Shown here: positions 6,263 to 7,448 of the stretch, piece after piece | How positions within the stretch are numbered: the stretch's first letter is position 1 | Layout of the letters: each line of letters opens with the position of its first letter | Assembly (NCBI GenBank): GCA_027036755.1 | Contig: JALWDV010000707.1 | Span: 1-7,448, forward strand | Source: Anaerolineae bacterium | GTDB taxonomy: Bacteria > Chloroflexota > Anaerolineae > J102 | Reading direction: 5' to 3' | Length of the DNA: 7,448 bases | The notes under the pieces: generated by a model | Told to the model about the DNA's origin: nothing | The model's input: only the letters and a program-made list of their open reading frames with translations | Database searches by the model: none | Position numbers and translations under genes: made by a program

Positions 6263-6345
6263 GCCTTGCCGCCCGAAGGCGCTGGATTCGTATCCGCCGC
6301 CAGCAGACCTCGGAGGTCTCGGCAGACCTCCGAGGTCTGCTGGCG
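6263..6345. repeat. Palindromic element, copy 2, with extended 22-bp inverted repeat
   Basis: The copy aligns with copy 1 from 6263 to 6338, with few substitutions and one 1-nt length difference after attcg. Here the terminal inverted repeat is longer. Arms 6298-6319 and 6324-6345 are exact reverse complements of 22 nt with the same cggc loop, because gctggcg follows the last arm in place of the ttgcccg found after copy 1. The small cgcc-cgaa-ggcg hairpin is at 6270-6281. No T-run follows on either strand, so it is not a standard intrinsic terminator. Confidence 0.82.
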
Positions 6346-6445
6346 CAACGCAGCCAAACGCCCAAGCCACATCGCCCGGCAAGCCCGAGAAGCCGAGCTT
6401 TTTCGAGATCGGAACGCGCCCGAGGGGAACAATCACCCGGAAATC

Positions 6446-6454
6446 TGGTATAAT
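6446..6454 (+). promoter_or_regulatory. Extended -10 promoter of the methyltransferase gene
   Basis: TGGTATAAT is a perfect extended -10 (TGn followed by consensus TATAAT at 6449-6454). The -35 region 17 nt upstream (6426-6431, ggaaca) is poor, which fits an extended -10 promoter that needs little -35 contact. The predicted start near 6461 gives a leader of about 34 nt that includes the ribosome binding site. Confidence 0.65.
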
Positions 6455-6484
6455 GGCGGCGTTAACCTTATCAACGTCGTTTAC

Positions 6485-6489
6485 AGGAG
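6485..6489 (+). promoter_or_regulatory. Ribosome binding site of the methyltransferase gene
   Basis: AGGAG lies 5 nt before the ATG at 6495. It decides the start, because the open frame continues in phase back to 6249. That upstream part crosses palindromic copy 2 and the promoter and has no protein-like composition. Confidence 0.75.
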
Positions 6490-6494
6490 CCACT

Positions 6495-7346
6495 ATGCCC
6501 TTTCATTCCTTTTTGCGTAAAATTGTTTTGGCGGTGCGACCGCTATTCGTAAAGATCATGCCCCAGACCGATCTCTACGGCTACAGCCCCTATCGCGGAT
6601 ACGCCGATTCATATTGCCTGCCCAAACATCCCCACGATTTCGATGGCCACGGCCCCCAGGGCCTGCCTGTGCCGCCCGAATGGCTGCGGTTCGGTTATCG
6701 CACCAGCGAAGGGTATCTGCAATCGGGCCAGAAGGACATGGCCGCCATGCTGGAAACATGCCCCATCGATGACGCCCGCCGCATTCTTGATTTCGGCTGC
6801 GGCTCGGGGCGGATGATTCGCTGGCTGAAGGACTACGCGGCGGATCGCGAGATATGGGGCACGGATATCAACGCGGACTACGTCACGTGGTGCCAGCAGC
6901 ATCTCTCGCCCCCCTTCCACTTTGCGCTGACCACCACCCTTCCCCACCTGCCCTTCGAGGATCGCTACTTCGATTACATCTACGCGGGCTCCGTTTTCAC
7001 CCACCTGGATGATCTGGCCGCGGCCTGGATGTTGGAATTGCGTCGGATTTTGTCCCCGGGGGGGAGGATGTACATCACCATCCACGACGAAAACACCCTC
7101 GCCCTGCTCTCGAATGAATACAAGGATCATCCATCGGCGCGAGCGTTCAGGCGGCGAGAGAACTTCGACGCGTACACGCAATGCGATTTCGGCATGTTCA
7201 GCCTGGGCCGCCGCACCAACTCCCAGGTGTTCTACAATTCCGAGTATTTCAGAAAATGGGTGGCGTCGCTTAATCTGAAGGTCGTTTCCGTCACGCCGGG
7301 CATGTATCGGTATCAGACGGGCGTGGTTTTGCAGCGTGCGGATTGA
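6495..7346 (+). CDS. Class I SAM-dependent methyltransferase
   Basis: A 283-residue cytoplasmic enzyme with a Rossmann-type methyltransferase domain. The SAM-binding motif I is ILDFGCGSGR (97-106). The acidic residue at the end of strand 2 is D124 in GTDINADY. The strand-4 region is FDYIYAGSVFTHLD (159-172), and the post-motif LSPGGRMYITIHDE (186-199) completes the fold. Before the domain, PPEWLRFGYRTSEGYLQSG (60-78) is a lead-in seen in methyltransferases of glycan and lipid-modification loci. The first 25 or so residues are basic and hydrophobic and may touch the membrane. The C-terminal section (200-283) probably shapes the acceptor site. Next to a polysaccharide operon the likely acceptor is a sugar hydroxyl, a carboxyl or a chain end, but the acceptor is not readable and a small-molecule substrate is possible. 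It is transcribed divergently from the operon, with its own promoter, ribosome binding site and terminator, so it is a single-gene unit. Confidence 0.87.
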   Translation: MPFHSFLRKIVLAVRPLFVKIMPQTDLYGYSPYRGYADSYCLPKHPHDFDGHGPQGLPVPPEWLRFGYRTSEGYLQSGQKDMAAMLETCPIDDARRILDFGCGSGRMIRWLKDYAADREIWGTDINADYVTWCQQHLSPPFHFALTTTLPHLPFEDRYFDYIYAGSVFTHLDDLAAAWMLELRRILSPGGRMYITIHDENTLALLSNEYKDHPSARAFRRRENFDAYTQCDFGMFSLGRRTNSQVFYNSEYFRKWVASLNLKVVSVTPGMYRYQTGVVLQRAD

Positions 7347-7402
7347 ACGCGGGGCGAGAGTGCGCGTAATCCAGCAATTCCGAATTTAGAATCCGCAAGC
7401 GG

Positions 7403-7438
7403 AAAGGAGGCGATTTCACCCCTCCCGGCCTCCTTTTT
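7403..7438 (+). terminator. Intrinsic terminator after the methyltransferase gene
   Basis: Arms aaaggaggc (7403-7411) and gcctccttt (7428-7436) are exact reverse complements around a 16-nt loop, and the T-run at 7434-7438 overlaps the end of the stem. It begins 56 nt after the stop codon. A small tccg/cgga hairpin (7392-7403) lies just before it. The loop is longer than usual, which lowers confidence a little. Confidence 0.6.
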
Positions 7439-7448
7439 GCCCCCACCC

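Larger units (their letters stand above)
5976..6494. other. Divergent intergenic region between the ligase and methyltransferase genes
   Basis: A 519-nt spacer with a promoter pointing outward at each end and two direct copies of a palindromic element between them (6044-6118 and 6263-6345). The 144 nt between the copies (6119-6262) hold no recognisable gene; long open frames there are basic and repeat-derived. Bases 6346-6425, between the second copy and the plus-strand promoter, show nothing distinctive. Confidence 0.6.

Noticed and set aside
6044..6345. CRISPR array or tandem repeat array
   Set aside because: There are only two copies, 219 nt apart, with a 144-nt gap and no regular spacers or cas genes.
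5976..6365. A 130-codon in-frame N-terminal extension of the ligase gene
   Set aside because: It is Arg-rich, repeats short peptides because it reads through both copies of the DNA palindrome, and would place the good promoter inside the gene. The membrane protein has a normal start at 5975.
6249..6494. An 82-codon in-frame N-terminal extension of the methyltransferase
   Set aside because: It crosses palindromic copy 2 and the extended -10 box. The AGGAG before 6495 and the methyltransferase domain layout support the later start.

Overview
The window is a GC-rich bacterial stretch carrying part of a cell-surface or exopolysaccharide locus. Five coding regions are supported. Four lie on the minus strand: an O-antigen ligase/Wzy-like polymerase, a PaaK/CapK-like adenylate-forming enzyme, a GT4 glycosyltransferase and a GT-C (GT39/ArnT-like) membrane glycosyltransferase. 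One lies on the plus strand: a class I SAM-dependent methyltransferase. No rRNA, tRNA, CRISPR array, transposase or phage gene is visible. The GC-rich, repeat-laden spacers and this gene mix would suit Chloroflexota or a similar environmental lineage. That is a weak inference, because no taxonomic marker gene is present.

Layout. Positions 1-270 are non-coding and hold an edge inverted repeat and a purine/pyrimidine-biased 8-9-nt periodic repeat (repeat A). Positions 271-1623 (minus) encode the GT-C glycosyltransferase. Positions 1624-2049 are non-coding: a cluster of five or more GC-rich stem-loops (1718-1858), followed by repeat B (1913-2020), a relative of repeat A. Positions 2050-5975 (minus) form a compact three-gene operon read as ligase, then CapK-like enzyme (4-nt ATGA overlap), then GT4 (9-nt gap). 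Positions 5976-6494 form a divergent promoter region. Outward-facing sigma70-type promoters sit at its two ends, and between them are two direct copies of an element of about 75 nt that ends in a nested palindrome. Positions 6495-7346 (plus) encode the methyltransferase, followed by a good intrinsic terminator.

How the genes could work together (inference): the two glycosyltransferases add sugars, GT4 from a nucleotide sugar on the cytoplasmic side and GT-C from a lipid-phosphate sugar on the outer face. The methyltransferase may modify a sugar or a chain end. The CapK-like enzyme may activate a carboxylate for decorating the glycan. The Wzy/WaaL-family membrane protein would polymerise or ligate the glycan. 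No flippase, chain-length regulator or initiating phosphoglycosyltransferase is in view, so this is only part of the pathway.

The protein-coding content is fairly ordinary. The more unusual material is in the spacers: the duplicated nested palindrome, the stem-loop cluster, and the two related periodic repeats that each sit just past the 3' end of a minus-strand transcription unit.
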